NCBI GenBank assembly: GCA_030601845.1
Contig: JAUWAY010000012.1
Span: 1 to 59,139, forward strand
Direction of reading: 5' to 3'
DNA: 59,139 nucleotides
Source: Phycisphaerae bacterium
GTDB lineage: Bacteria > Planctomycetota > Phycisphaerae > Sedimentisphaerales > Anaerobacaceae
Every line of letters starts with the position of its first letter. Within the stretch, counting starts at the first letter, position 1. The notes under the pieces were generated by a model. The model searched no databases and was not told where the DNA came from. It saw only the letters and a list, made by a program, of their open reading frames with translations. The translations under genes and the position numbers were made by a program. Below, piece after piece: positions 16,325 to 25,060 of the stretch.

Positions 16325-17944
16325 ATGGATTACACTAAGCTGAGGAAATGGTCGGTTCCAATTACGACCAGCAAAAGGGTGGTTGCCCTTGTATCAATAG
16401 TATTGCTGGCGGGCTGTGGCTCAATATATACTGCGGATGCTGCGCAAGAAAAATCCAAGGCGGTCAATACATTGGTCGTTCACGCCGATAAGGGCAAGGA
16501 AACGATTAACAGAAATATTTACGGTCACTTTTCCGAACATTTAGGCCGGTGTATCTACGGTGGGTTTTGGGTGGGTGAAGATAGTCCAATCCCGAATACT
16601 CGTGGCATTCGCAACGATGTGGTTGAGGCGTTGAGAAAAATTAAGATACCGGTTCTTCGCTGGCCTGGCGGGTGCTTTGCCGATGAGTATCACTGGAAAG
16701 ATGGTATCGGGCCACGCAAGAAGCGCCCCACGATGGTCAATACCCATTGGGGTCAGGTTACCGAGAACAACCATTTCGGCACCCACGAGTTTCTTGACCT
16801 GTGCGAGCAATTGGGCTGTGAGCCGTATATCTGCGGCAACGTGGGCAGCGGCACGGTGCAGGAGATGCAGCACTGGGTTGAGTATATCACTTTTGACGGC
16901 AAGAGCCCAATGGCAAACCTGCGCCGCAAGAACGGGCGGGCCGAGCCCTGGAAGGTGAAATACTGGGGTGTCGGAAACGAGAATTGGGGCTGCGGCGGCA
17001 GGATGCGTCCTGAGTACTACGCCGACCTGTATCGCCGCTTCGCCACATACGTGCGTGACCTGAGCGGCAACCAGCTTTTCAGGATAGCGTGCGGCCCCAG
17101 ACGCGATGACTATCACTGGACCGAGGTTCTGATGCGCGAGACGCAACATATGAGAAAAGGCCGGATGGCGGGGCTGGCTCCGCACTATTATTGCGGCTCG
17201 GGTAAAGTGAAACGTCCGGCCACGCAGATTGATGAAGAGGATTGGTTCGCCCAGCTTCAGAGGGCACTGTTTATAGATGAGCTTGTTACGAAGCACTCGG
17301 CCATTATGGATAAGTATGACCCGAAGAAAACAGTGGCGATGATTGTGGATGAATGGGGTGCGTGGCACGCAGTCGAGCCGGGAACTAATCCGAGATTTCT
17401 CTACCAGCAGAATACGCTGCGCGATGCGCTCGTGGCAGGTCTGACCCTAAATGTCTTCAACAATCACTGCGACCGCGTGAAGATGGCCAACATAGCCCAG
17501 ACCGTCAATGTCCTGCAGGCGATGATTCTTACCAAGGACGAGAAGATGATAGTGACGCCGACCTATCATGTCTTTGAAATGTACAAGGTCCATCATGATG
17601 CGACTCTGTTGCCTGTTGAGCTGCAGTGTGAGGATTATCGGTTCGCCGAGAAGAAGATTCCGGCATTGAACGTTTCAGCATCGCGGGACAAAGCAGGCAG
17701 GATTCACATATCGCTTTGCAATCTGGACCCGGGAAAATCGTCTGTTGTTACTTGCGAACTTATGTCAGTCAAGGCCAAAAAGGTGTCCGGGCGTGTCCTG
17801 ACCGCCAAGGCTATGAATGCGCACAACACCTTTGACAACCCCCAGGTAATCCACCCTGTTGCTTTCAATGACTTCAAGTTAAAAGGTGATGTTTTAACCA
17901 CGACTCTGCCGGCAAAATCGGTAGTGGTTTTGGAAATTGAGTAA
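16325..17944 (+). CDS. GH51-type alpha-L-arabinofuranosidase, predicted lipoprotein
   Basis: It releases arabinose from plant-type polysaccharides. After a basic start and hydrophobic stretch, the lipobox LLAGC (near residue 36) predicts membrane anchoring. The catalytic module shows [31 protein letters not shown], the acid/base motif [10 protein letters not shown] and the nucleophile region VDEWGAWH. The C-terminal part looks like the beta-sandwich common in GH51. At 539 residues it is slightly long because of the leader. It follows the E2-like gene by 16 bases, although no functional link is obvious, and ends convergent with the ASST-like gene. Confidence 0.92.
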   Translation: MDYTKLRKWSVPITTSKRVVALVSIVLLAGCGSIYTADAAQEKSKAVNTLVVHADKGKETINRNIYGHFSEHLGRCIYGGFWVGEDSPIPNTRGIRNDVVEALRKIKIPVLRWPGGCFADEYHWKDGIGPRKKRPTMVNTHWGQVTENNHFGTHEFLDLCEQLGCEPYICGNVGSGTVQEMQHWVEYITFDGKSPMANLRRKNGRAEPWKVKYWGVGNENWGCGGRMRPEYYADLYRRFATYVRDLSGNQLFRIACGPRRDDYHWTEVLMRETQHMRKGRMAGLAPHYYCGSGKVKRPATQIDEEDWFAQLQRALFIDELVTKHSAIMDKYDPKKTVAMIVDEWGAWHAVEPGTNPRFLYQQNTLRDALVAGLTLNVFNNHCDRVKMANIAQTVNVLQAMILTKDEKMIVTPTYHVFEMYKVHHDATLLPVELQCEDYRFAEKKIPALNVSASRDKAGRIHISLCNLDPGKSSVVTCELMSVKAKKVSGRVLTAKAMNAHNTFDNPQVIHPVAFNDFKLKGDVLTTTLPAKSVVVLEIE

Positions 17945-17992
17945 ACTCGATGCTCGATACCGGATGCTCGTGATAATCGAGAATCGAGGCAA
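17945..17992. repeat. GATGCTCGATACCGG array
   Basis: TCGATGCTCGATACCGGATG is followed by an inverse TCGAGAATCGAGG. The same words make up the guaB-guaA junction at 31470-31565. Confidence 0.65.
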
Positions 17993-17998
17993 ATAAAG

Positions 17999-19180
17999 TC
18001 ACCGCGTTCTGCGAGTGCGAGTTCTGGTACCTGCGTGTTTAGCAAGGAGTCGGTCGACCAGGTCGCGCGGGTAACGGACTGCCCGGTAGAGCGGCTGTCG
18101 CTCCTGCGAGCGTGACGGATGACGGTTGGGATTGAGGAACTCCCAGACAATTTCACCATCCGGTGTTACCTCAAATAATCTTCCCGAATCGGATTCGGCG
18201 ATGAAGGTGTTGCCGTTGGGCAGCCGCTGGTTGGAGCCGCGGGTGCGGGAGTAGAAGGTGTCTTTATCTTCCGGCTGGTATTCCCAGACAATTGCTTTGG
18301 TGATGGGGTCGAGCTCGATGATGCGTGTTTGTTCGAGTTTCTGGCCGTTGTCGTAAAGTAGAATATGACCATTCTCGAGCATTGTCGGCATGTGCTGCGC
18401 GGACATATCGGCGACGTACCAGGCCCAGACGACTTTTTCTGTCTTTCTATCCATTATGCCGATGGTGTTGACCTTTTTGCAGCTGAACAGCAGATTGCCT
18501 GCCCGGAACCGGCGGTCCTTTTTGCCTGAGGCATTTTCGGGCAGGATTTCAACGCTGTTGGTATGCAGGCCGGCAAAATCCTTGAGGATGTCGGCCTGGC
18601 TGCTTACCAACTCGGCCATTTCCTTGACGTGCTCGTGGAGATGCCATTCCCAGATGACCTGGTTCTTCGGGGTCAGCTCCACGAAGTATGAACAGGTCCA
18701 GTCCTCCTGGTCCGGTCGAATCTCCTTGTTTGTTACAGTCTCTTTGCTCAGCACGATAGTATTTCCGTTCGGGCGCCGGTAAAAATCGTGGTGGGCCCTG
18801 GTGTCCGCTTTCCAGACGAGATTGCTGTACCAGTCAAGCTCGATAATCTCTTCGTCTTTGACGATTGCGAGCAGGTAGCCGTTGGGCAGCATTTCGGCGT
18901 AGTGCCAGGACTTGCCCTGCGGATACGCCCATTGATGGACTTGGCGTCCATCGATGTCAATCAGGTGGGCGACTTCGGTCATTCGGCTCGAATAAAGTCG
19001 GTAGCCATCGTCGCATTTATAGCGATTAAGAATTGTTACACCGGCCAGGTGCGGGGCCTTGTCAGGCGCAGCAGGTTTTTCCTCGGCCGCTGCTGCAACA
19101 CCACACAGAACCCAGAATGTCAAGAGCACGCAAGCAGCCCACATAGCCATCGTTTTTGGCAAGTTACTTCGTGTCCTCAT
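17999..19180 (-). CDS. arylsulfotransferase-like (ASST) exported protein
   Basis: The 393 residues start with a clear signal peptide (MWAACVLLTFWVLCGVAAAA). A chain of propeller-like blades follows, each with patterns such as LPNGYLLAIV, RPNGNTIVLS, LENGHILLYDNGQ and RLPNGNTFIAESDSGRLFEV, and repeated VxWEW/VWEY tryptophans. This is the pattern of the arylsulfotransferase/ASST-like family in the periplasm. I cannot confirm the catalytic histidine, so activity is open. It lies 57 bases downstream of the PhoD-like gene on the same strand. The C-terminus is an odd run, GTRTRTRRTR. Confidence 0.75.
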   Translation of the reverse strand: MRTRSNLPKTMAMWAACVLLTFWVLCGVAAAAEEKPAAPDKAPHLAGVTILNRYKCDDGYRLYSSRMTEVAHLIDIDGRQVHQWAYPQGKSWHYAEMLPNGYLLAIVKDEEIIELDWYSNLVWKADTRAHHDFYRRPNGNTIVLSKETVTNKEIRPDQEDWTCSYFVELTPKNQVIWEWHLHEHVKEMAELVSSQADILKDFAGLHTNSVEILPENASGKKDRRFRAGNLLFSCKKVNTIGIMDRKTEKVVWAWYVADMSAQHMPTMLENGHILLYDNGQKLEQTRIIELDPITKAIVWEYQPEDKDTFYSRTRGSNQRLPNGNTFIAESDSGRLFEVTPDGEIVWEFLNPNRHPSRSQERQPLYRAVRYPRDLVDRLLAKHAGTRTRTRRTR

Positions 19181-19237
19181 ATTTTTTCTCTTGCTAATGT
19201 TATAATTTTCTTTCTTCTTTTTTTAGTTTTTCTGTTT

Positions 19238-20749
19238 TTATGGCTCGGACTTAAGGTGGTCCTCATACAGAACTTTTCCGTCAACGTCGTGGTGGCGAAA
19301 AGTCAGCGTCGGGGTTCCATTGATTCGTTCAACCGTTCCCGACAGGAAGCCGCCACAGATATTCAGGTAACGATGCATGGGCTGTCTTTTCTCTTCTGAA
19401 AACCCGCCGGCGTGCTCATCGCTTGCAGACCCACAGGAATATTCGCGCAGGCCGGTTTTGGGGTCGACCGAGACGTACTGCCAGTGCCGGTCGCCGCAGA
19501 CGACCACCATATTTTTCTGCCTGCTGATGAATTGCCGCAGCTCATTTCCCTCGTAAGTGAAAACTTTGTTCGAGTGGTTGTCTTTCTTGGTCTCACGGTC
19601 AGGTCCGACCAGCGGCGTTGGACTAATCAGCACACGGAACGCAGCGTCGGATTGCTGCACGGTGCGTTTGAACCAGTCCTTCTGTTCTTTGCCCCAGATG
19701 GTCTTTTTCGGCCCGTCGGGCATCGGGTTCGGGCTCCGAAAATCGCGTCCCTCGACCAGCCAGATTTGCAGGTCTTTGCCCCAGCGGATGGTTCGGTAGG
19801 TCTGCTGACCCATTGGGACCTGCTCGAGGAAAACGCCAAGTCCCTGGACGAAAGTGAACTCGCCCATCTTCTTGTTCTCCATAGTTGGCCAGCAGTCATT
19901 TTGCCAGGCATCGTGGTCGTCCTTGATAAAATAGCTGGGGACGTTGTTATGGAAATCCCGCTGGAAGGGCAGGGCGTACATCCGGTTCCATTTCAGCCGG
20001 GCCAGCTCGATAGAGATGGCCACGGGGCGGCCGTTGTCGTAATACACGATGTCACCGGTATGAACGAAAAAGCTCGGGTTAAGCTCTGCCATCAAGGTAT
20101 AAATCCTGTGGCCGTTTTGCTCGTCGTCGCGGTCCCAGAAGCTCTGGCCGGTAATGACCGTGAAGACAACTCTTGCTGGTTCGTCGGGGACGGGAGCTGT
20201 TTGGAAGCGTCCATTTACCTTCGAGCCTTTGAGGCCGGATGCGTTCGCGCGGCATTCTATCCGAAAGCCATATTCCGTTGCCGGTTTTAAACCCGTGAGC
20301 GTGAACTGACAGGTGAAATCACGTTCGGGATTAACCACCTTCCACGAGGGTTTGCGCCGAGTAGCCTCCTTGTCGGCCATCTCCCAATAGCCGAGGCGCA
20401 CCTCGCCCGGCACCCCCGGGACGCAGTCCTGCATCTGATCGAGGGTAGCGCCCTCGGGCAGCTGCGGATTTGGGTCGAGCCAGTTTCCCGCTTCATCCTT
20501 ATTCTTGTCCACTTTAGGGAACGGCACGCCGTCAGTGAGCCGCTCGGGACTGCGGGTCAGGCGAGTCCAGATGATGGCGGTGGTTTGCGTCACCTCGCCG
20601 ATTTTCACCCCGTTGGCCTGATAAGGCGGGCCTGTTTTTTCTTGGGCCACCGTAACACCGCACAAAATCCAGCCCGCCAGCACCAGCAAAACAGCCCCCA
20701 GAACAGCGATTTTCACAAAGTTACGTCCTGTGTGTTTAAGTGCACTCAT
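19238..20749 (-). CDS. PhoD-like metallophosphatase, exported
   Basis: This is an alkaline phosphatase D-type enzyme acting on phosphodiesters or phosphomonoesters outside the cytoplasm. After the signal region (VLGAVLLVLAGWILCGVTVA) comes a fibronectin-like N-domain (GLKPATEYGFRIEC). The metallophosphatase core follows: FFVHTGDIVYYDNG, YFIKDDHDAWQND and VVCGDRHWQYV. The usual first metal-binding aspartate region is seen only as VFTVITGQSFWDRDDEQ, which departs from the common pattern. ATG 20749 is chosen because GGAGG lies eight bases upstream; in-frame ATGs further out lack one. It is probably co-transcribed with the ASST-like gene. Confidence 0.85.
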   Translation of the reverse strand: MSALKHTGRNFVKIAVLGAVLLVLAGWILCGVTVAQEKTGPPYQANGVKIGEVTQTTAIIWTRLTRSPERLTDGVPFPKVDKNKDEAGNWLDPNPQLPEGATLDQMQDCVPGVPGEVRLGYWEMADKEATRRKPSWKVVNPERDFTCQFTLTGLKPATEYGFRIECRANASGLKGSKVNGRFQTAPVPDEPARVVFTVITGQSFWDRDDEQNGHRIYTLMAELNPSFFVHTGDIVYYDNGRPVAISIELARLKWNRMYALPFQRDFHNNVPSYFIKDDHDAWQNDCWPTMENKKMGEFTFVQGLGVFLEQVPMGQQTYRTIRWGKDLQIWLVEGRDFRSPNPMPDGPKKTIWGKEQKDWFKRTVQQSDAAFRVLISPTPLVGPDRETKKDNHSNKVFTYEGNELRQFISRQKNMVVVCGDRHWQYVSVDPKTGLREYSCGSASDEHAGGFSEEKRQPMHRYLNICGGFLSGTVERINGTPTLTFRHHDVDGKVLYEDHLKSEP

Positions 20750-20796
20750 CTTTATTGCCTCCATTAATATTAAACTGACATTTCCCATTTAAACGG

Positions 20797-21222
20797 TTAC
20801 AGAACATAATTTTCTCCGTATGACATCCCCAGCAAAGAGTTTGAATCCGCCTTCGCCAAGGCTATGGCGGACAAGATTGGGTTTAATTGGGTTTGTATTG
20901 GCTTTGTATTGGGTTTGTTTTCAGCAAGCGAACAATTAGATATATTTTCATATTCCTTTGTTAGGAAAGTAGTTACGTTCATTTTGGCTTTTCGGAAATT
21001 GGCTTTGATTGGCTTTGTATTGGGTTTGTTTTTTCGGAGCCCGAAGGCAATATTATTTTCATAATCCCTTGTTAAAACAGAGCTTATGTTCATTTGAGCA
21101 TTTAGTAAATTGGGTTTGTTTTGCATAAAAAGAGCTGATTTGTAGAGGGCTCTCGACAGATGTAGAGGACAGAAGACAGAGGACAGAAGACGGAGGTCAG
21201 TAGTTAGTAGTTCGTTGTTCAT
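20797..21222 (-). pseudogene. open frame made of dispersed repeat (NKPNTKPI family)
   Basis: A 141-residue frame without domain structure consists of repeat translations: MQNKPNLLNAQMN, NKPNTKPI and a MNNELLTTDLRLLSSVF start derived from short-word arrays. The frame at 41695-42198 carries the same elements, including FMQNKANLMGAQMNVNPV. I regard it as a translated dispersed repeat or the remains of a repeat-bearing gene rather than a functional protein. Confidence 0.55.
20845..21133. repeat. dispersed repeat, copy 1 (TCCGCCTTCGCCAAGG ... GGGTTTGTTTTGC)
   Basis: It begins with ATCCGCCTTCGCCAAGGCTA, a CCGCC/GGCGG hairpin, runs through repeated TTGGGTTTGTATTGG words and ends with TTTTGCATAAAAA. 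Copy 2 lies at 41750-42081 in the same orientation with an identical block of about 40 bases at the left end. The internal words repeat with a period of roughly 12 bases. Confidence 0.85.
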
Positions 21223-21236
21223 AGTTCGTTGTTTCC
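21158..21236. repeat. GACAGAAGACAGAGG and AGTTCATAGTTCG arrays
   Basis: Runs of GGACAGAAGACAGAGG words are followed by TAGTTAGTAGTTCGTTGTTC words. The first family recurs inside argF (50240-50283), the second at 25462-25525, 28157-28232 and 41812-42030. Confidence 0.7.
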
Positions 21237-21578
21237 TTTGACTTTGAACTTATTTTGGCGTGTATCTGCTGATACGAAAAAGTGCGGTTCTCCGCTAAAT
21301 CTGGCGCCTACGGGCGGGTTACCCTGAACTACGAGAGTACAGGGTTGGTATTTTAACAGAATATCAAACAAAGGTCAACAAAAAAATGACCCAAAAAGCA
21401 CTTTTTTTGGTGATTTATGCCGTTATCAGGATATCCGTTCTCCGTAGTAGTACTACGAAGGATGAATCAGAGTATCAGGTTGCTGTCCTAGGGACTCCGC
21501 CGTTAGGCGTCCCCAAGCGGACTTACGGAGGACATCAGGGGAACAGGGCTTTCGATACGAGAAGGACTGTTTAAGTAA

Positions 21579-21605
21579 TTCAAACTGACCGAGGGTCAGT
21601 TTGAA
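21579..21605. repeat. perfect 12-base inverted repeat
   Basis: TTCAAACTGACC, loop GAG, GGTCAGTTTGAA. It could be an operator or a recombination site, but no neighbouring gene decides this. Confidence 0.7.
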
Positions 21606-21920
21606 AACGCAAAAATCAATCTGCCTTCGTCCAAGAAGACTACGGCGGACAAGAGTGTAAAATGCAAAATTGTCGAATCCGCCGTTGGCGGATGGCTGAT
21701 TTTATTATTGTTTTTATGGCGCATAATACCTTGTCAAAAGGTGAGTTGCGTTTAGCTCTGCCACAGGTATAGGTACGGACAAAACGGTCAGTTTGAGTAC
21801 ATAAGTATATGCGTATATACTTATGGAGTGCTTCAGTGACATAAGTTTTTGTGTATGGGGTCCAATCCTGGATGGCGGGTCAAAAATCGACAAACTTGGA
21901 GCGGTAATGGAAACTCTGGA

Positions 21921-21982
21921 GCCCGTTAGAAATGGGACGCCAGAGGTGTCTGCCTTGTGCTCGGCAGGGATTTCTACCGGGC
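21921..21982. repeat. CCCGTTAGA palindrome, intergenic copy
   Basis: The arms GCCCGTTAGAAAT and ATTTCTACCGGGC pair with one mismatch around a 36-base loop. The core is the same as in the ParA and MobB-MobA copies, but the loop is longer. Confidence 0.7.
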
Positions 21983-22169
21983 TGGAGAGAAGCCGAAGGG
22001 GCACAGAGTTCACCGAGAGCAATGAAAAGAACGATAAAAACAGAGTAACCGTTCGTCGACCGATTAAGCAACATTCTTTCTATGAATTTGGTATAGACAG
22101 TATCGAGACGATGCGAAGAAGAACAATCGGAGACCAAGTAAGGATCAGCGTTAGGCGCGGACAATTGCT

Positions 22170-23024
22170 TCATCTGCTCGCGGAGACTATTGTGTTAAAA
22201 TCTATCGTCTTCGACACGGTGGCTAGTTTCCCATTGCTCTGATACACGACCCTGTCTCCACCAACAACATCCTTCAAGTAGAAGACAACTCTGGGTGCTT
22301 CTGCTTTCATGAAAGGCGCGGGGCGGCCTCCAAGAGATGGAGTAAATGTCACTTTCTGTCCAGGTGAAACGCCTGGAATCAAGACTACCAGAGATAGGTC
22401 CGAATCCGTCAAGTCCTTGATATCGGAAAGAGCTTGAGGATACTTCCTGTGTTCCTGCGCGTAGGCCTCGACCTTGGCTGCTATAACCTCCGCTCGCTGT
22501 ACTTGGTAGCGGTGGTCTGCTTTGGTCCACTGCAACCAGCAGATACCTGCGATGGCAACGACCAAACAGGCGATTGAGGAAAATCGTTCCCGCTCCCGTA
22601 CGAGGATGAGGCCCGTAATGCCCAGCAGAATAGGGACGTAGGTGGCGAACAATATCAAGCTGGGCACGATGGCCATCCTGTATACAGGTCGCCTAAGGAC
22701 AAACTCGCCGATCATGAGGGTGTTCATATTCAAGTAGTTGGCTATCCAGGCGACGACGGCTAGGCCCACGCCGATTAGGCCCCACTTGTTTGGCATGTCG
22801 ATTATGTCATGAAGACTGCCCAACGCCAGTTGGATAGAACGGCTAACCCGATTCCTTGCGTATTCTGGCTTTATTGATTTTGGGTCATCAATATTCTTCA
22901 ACGCCTTAGCTGCTGCTTTTCGTATTTCGTCACTATCAGTAGTCAAAGCCTGTAGCAGTTTCTTTGCATTTCTTTCTTCTTCCCAGTTTTTGATCATTTC
23001 AATAGTGATTTGCTTATCAGACAT
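22170..23024 (-). CDS. membrane protein with HEAT-like N-terminus
   Basis: The N-terminal 50 residues look like a HEAT-type helical pair (NAKKLLQALTTDSDEIRKAA, KALKNIDDP). Three hydrophobic segments follow: WGLIGVGLAVVAWIANYL, VPSLILFATYVPILLGITGL and SIACLVVAIAGICWLQW. The C-terminal 100 residues resemble the soluble part of pseudopilin-like proteins (AKVEAYAQEHRKYPQALSDI) and probably lie outside the membrane. I do not recognise the family. It stands alone between repeat-rich gaps. A TATAAT-like box lies upstream near 23083 without a clear -35. Confidence 0.7.
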   Translation of the reverse strand: MSDKQITIEMIKNWEEERNAKKLLQALTTDSDEIRKAAAKALKNIDDPKSIKPEYARNRVSRSIQLALGSLHDIIDMPNKWGLIGVGLAVVAWIANYLNMNTLMIGEFVLRRPVYRMAIVPSLILFATYVPILLGITGLILVRERERFSSIACLVVAIAGICWLQWTKADHRYQVQRAEVIAAKVEAYAQEHRKYPQALSDIKDLTDSDLSLVVLIPGVSPGQKVTFTPSLGGRPAPFMKAEAPRVVFYLKDVVGGDRVVYQSNGKLATVSKTIDFNTIVSASR

Positions 23025-23243
23025 TGTGAGCCCTTCATACAGATATATCTATTGCTACCTCTTCTTTTGTCTATCTTTCCTCTAACATTGATTATATCGT
23101 TCCATATAAGACGTTTAGACAGCGTATGCAGTCTGTATAACACACAACCGTCCATGCGACATTACAGCACGACCATAGCGGTATTTGAAGATTCGCCTTC
23201 GCCGATTATTTTTAACAAATTCTAGTTAGTAGTCAATAATTTT

Positions 23244-23700
23244 TTATAGCACAACAGCGACAGTATTAGACGGAATACTTTCGCCACCGACATTGACGGC
23301 TTTTACTCGATATTCCAGTTGCGGCCCGCGCGGCTATTCGACCAATGTGGCTATTTTACTTAACATCCTTGAAATAAACAACTTATATCATTTTTTTCAA
23401 TCGTTATGAGACTTTTGTTAGTTTACTTTGCGACAGGTAACGCTTCATTTGCGAAATATCACGCTTCATCTGTAACATATCACGCTTAATATGCTACAAC
23501 TGGCGCTTCATTTATGGCAGATAACGCTTCATCTGTGGCAAATCATCCTTTATCTGCGACATATTAAAGCCTTATTTATTATGGATAACGCTTTATCTAC
23601 GATAGATTAAACTTCATATATGGCATATCACACTTACTTTGTCATAGCTAAAGCCTACTTTTGCATAAAGTAAACCGCCTTAATGGATAAGCTCTATTCT
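23244..23700 (-). pseudogene. decayed gene: heptad coiled-coil repeats plus fibronectin type III end
   Basis: Read on the minus strand, about eleven degenerate 21-base units (two of 22) between 23459 and 23690 translate as coiled-coil heptads of the form D-[ILM]-x-Q-M-K-R (for example DISQMKR, DMLQMKR, DLPQMKR). At least four units carry stops. Further on, 23244-23333 encodes the end of an Fn3 domain, GPQLEYRVKAVNVGGESIP with a natural stop, preceded by a TAG where a CAG (Gln) would fit. Together this is the ruin of a surface-type coiled-coil/Fn3 protein. Confidence 0.75.
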
Positions 23701-23805
23701 AACAAATTTTATTTCCTTTGCACAACTTCATCTGGGAAATCCGGGTTGAAGTTTTGTTTGCTCTCTTAACAAAGATTTATTTTTTGCAACCTTTTTTCAT
23801 TCTGG

Positions 23806-24801
23806 TTATTGAGATTCAGGGCAGTCCTGGCTGGCTGTTGTCTGTGTAAATTCCGAGGGCGGCCTCTGCAAATCAGGTTGTGAGATTGACCGGATTTGGG
23901 TCCCCCTAAGGGGTGGCCCAATGGGGGGTAGGTCCCCACTTTCGCCGGCGGCAGGCCCCGTTAGACCTTTTTTCTCTAACGGGGCAGGCTGAGCATCGGC
24001 TTCTGTTTCCGGCTGCAATTGAGTGTGTATGAACTCTGCTACCTTTTTATAGTCCTCGGCGCCGTGACAATTTTGCTCATATTCAAAGATTGTTTTGCCG
24101 TAGCTTGGTGCTTCGGCGAGCTTGATGTTTCTGCGGATATAAACCGGTAGGATCTGGGCTTGTGCCCAGGCGCAGTTAGTGCCGCGTGCCTTGTTGAGGA
24201 ATTGCTCGATATCAGCCCTGACCTCCTTTGGAAGCGAGGCCCTGCTGTCGAACATACACAGCAGGATTCCTTTAACTTTCAGGTTAGGGTTGATTCTTTT
24301 GTTGACCAGGTCGATTGTTTGCAGCAATTTTCCAAATCCCTGCAAGCCCAAGAAATGGGGCTGAAGCGGGATCAAGACCTCTTTGGCGGTGGCGAGGGCA
24401 TTGAGGGTAAGTAATCCGAGCGAAGGTGGACAGTCGATAAACAAATAATCGAATTTGTCTTCGCTTGTTTTGAGAGCTTCCCGCAGAATGGTTTCCCTGC
24501 CGACCATGCTGACAAGTTCTGTTTCGGCTCCAACGAGATTGATATTTGCAGGCAGCAGCCAGAGGTTCGGGCGCACGAGCAGAATTTCTTCTTCAAATTT
24601 GGCTTCCTTGGTCAGGAGCTTATATGAGCCGGATTCAATTGTTTCGGGTTCGAGGCCGAGATGTATTGTCAGATGTGCCTGCGGGTCCAGGTCAACAACG
24701 ACCACCTTCAGTCCCATGGCGGCAAGTGCTGCCGCCGTATTGGCCACTGTTGTGGTCTTGCCAACCCCACCTTTTTGGTTTAATACTGCGATTGTTCTCA
24801 T
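23806..24801 (-). CDS. parA: ParA/Soj-type ATPase
   Basis: This is a partition-type ATPase. The deviant Walker A NQKGGVGKTTTVANTAAAL sits at residues 8-26, VVVVDLDPQAHLTIHLG follows, then FDYLFIDCPPSLGLLTLNAL and LCMFDSRASLPKEV. The core ends near residue 255. An extra tail of about 75 residues is proline- and glycine-rich, and its coding DNA contains two palindromes (23955-23985 and 23898-23919). No ParB gene or obvious parS site is in the window. It may serve chromosome segregation or be an orphan positioning ATPase. The start codon ATG 24801 is followed directly by the P-loop region. Confidence 0.92.
   Translation of the reverse strand: MRTIAVLNQKGGVGKTTTVANTAAALAAMGLKVVVVDLDPQAHLTIHLGLEPETIESGSYKLLTKEAKFEEEILLVRPNLWLLPANINLVGAETELVSMVGRETILREALKTSEDKFDYLFIDCPPSLGLLTLNALATAKEVLIPLQPHFLGLQGFGKLLQTIDLVNKRINPNLKVKGILLCMFDSRASLPKEVRADIEQFLNKARGTNCAWAQAQILPVYIRRNIKLAEAPSYGKTIFEYEQNCHGAEDYKKVAEFIHTQLQPETEADAQPAPLEKKGLTGPAAGESGDLPPIGPPLRGTQIRSISQPDLQRPPSEFTQTTASQDCPESQ
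23898..23919. repeat. palindrome in the parA 3' part
   Basis: An imperfect palindrome GGGTCCCCCT/AAGGGGTGGCCC codes for part of the proline/glycine-rich ParA tail. Confidence 0.5.
23955..23985. repeat. CCCCGTTAGA palindrome inside parA
   Basis: The perfect 11-base arms GCCCCGTTAGA and TCTAACGGGGC surround a nine-base loop. The core is identical to the element in the MobB-MobA fusion. It codes for LEKKGLTGPA in the C-terminal tail. Confidence 0.85.
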
Positions 24802-24808
24802 AGGAAAA

Positions 24809-25060
24809 AACTAAAGTGCCTAAAGTGAACTAAAGTGAGCTAAAGTGCCTAAAATTACCCAGTTGTTGAAGCTTGTTTGCCGGTGTCGAAGCTGGTATCG
24901 AGGCCGGAAGCTCGGCGTTGGACGCTCGAAGAAAAGCGAGTTTCTTTTCTTCTATGACGAGCATCGATACAAGCATCGACAACCTTAAACGAAAACCGCA
25001 CTTTAGGCACTTTTTTCTCCTCAACTTTAGGCACTTTACACTTTAGGCATTTTAGACACT
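24809..25060. repeat. AAAGTGCCTAAAG repeats bracketing a parA-nusB spacer element
   Basis: Left words AAAGTGCCTAAAGTGAACTA and GAGCTAAAGTGCCTAAAATT are mirrored by CGCACTTTAGGCAC, AACTTTAGGCACTTTACACT and TTTAGGCATTTTAGAC on the right, where they run into the 3' end of nusB. Between them are GCTCG/CGAGC-rich words (AAGCTGGTATCGAGG, GACGAGCATCGATACAAGC). The same outer words occur at 4166-4260. It looks like a small element with inverted ends. Confidence 0.7.

Larger units (their letters stand above)
21237..22169. other. gene-free, palindrome-rich region
   Basis: No convincing gene is seen. The block has a perfect 12-base palindrome TTCAAACTGACC/GGTCAGTTTGAA at 21579-21605, CATAAGTATA/TATACTTATG at 21800-21825, CGTAGTA G TACTACG near 21446 and the CCCGTTAGA element at 21921-21982. 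The word GGTCAGTTTGA recurs at 21786. The open frames here are repeat translations. Confidence 0.6.

Noticed and set aside
16541-17368. 275-residue frame opposite the GH51 gene
   Set aside because: It is a shadow of a high-GC conserved gene; all GH51 motifs are on the + strand.
19412-20290. 292-residue frame opposite the PhoD-like gene
   Set aside because: Antisense shadow without ribosome-binding site or domain; the minus strand carries clear PhoD motifs.
21823-22242. 139-residue + strand gene
   Set aside because: It consists of palindrome translation (NGTPEVSALCSAGISTG) and overlaps the membrane-protein gene end; no start signal or domain.
23459-23690. Iteron-type replication origin beside parA
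   Set aside because: The 21-base units are better explained as heptad codons with stops; there is no rep gene, DnaA-box cluster or AT-rich melting region.
23459-23690. CRISPR array
   Set aside because: Units are directly adjacent and degenerate, with no unique spacers and no cas genes in the window.
24830-25024. 64-residue minus-strand gene between parA and nusB
   Set aside because: It is the translation of the AAAGTGCCTAAAG element core, without a ribosome-binding site.
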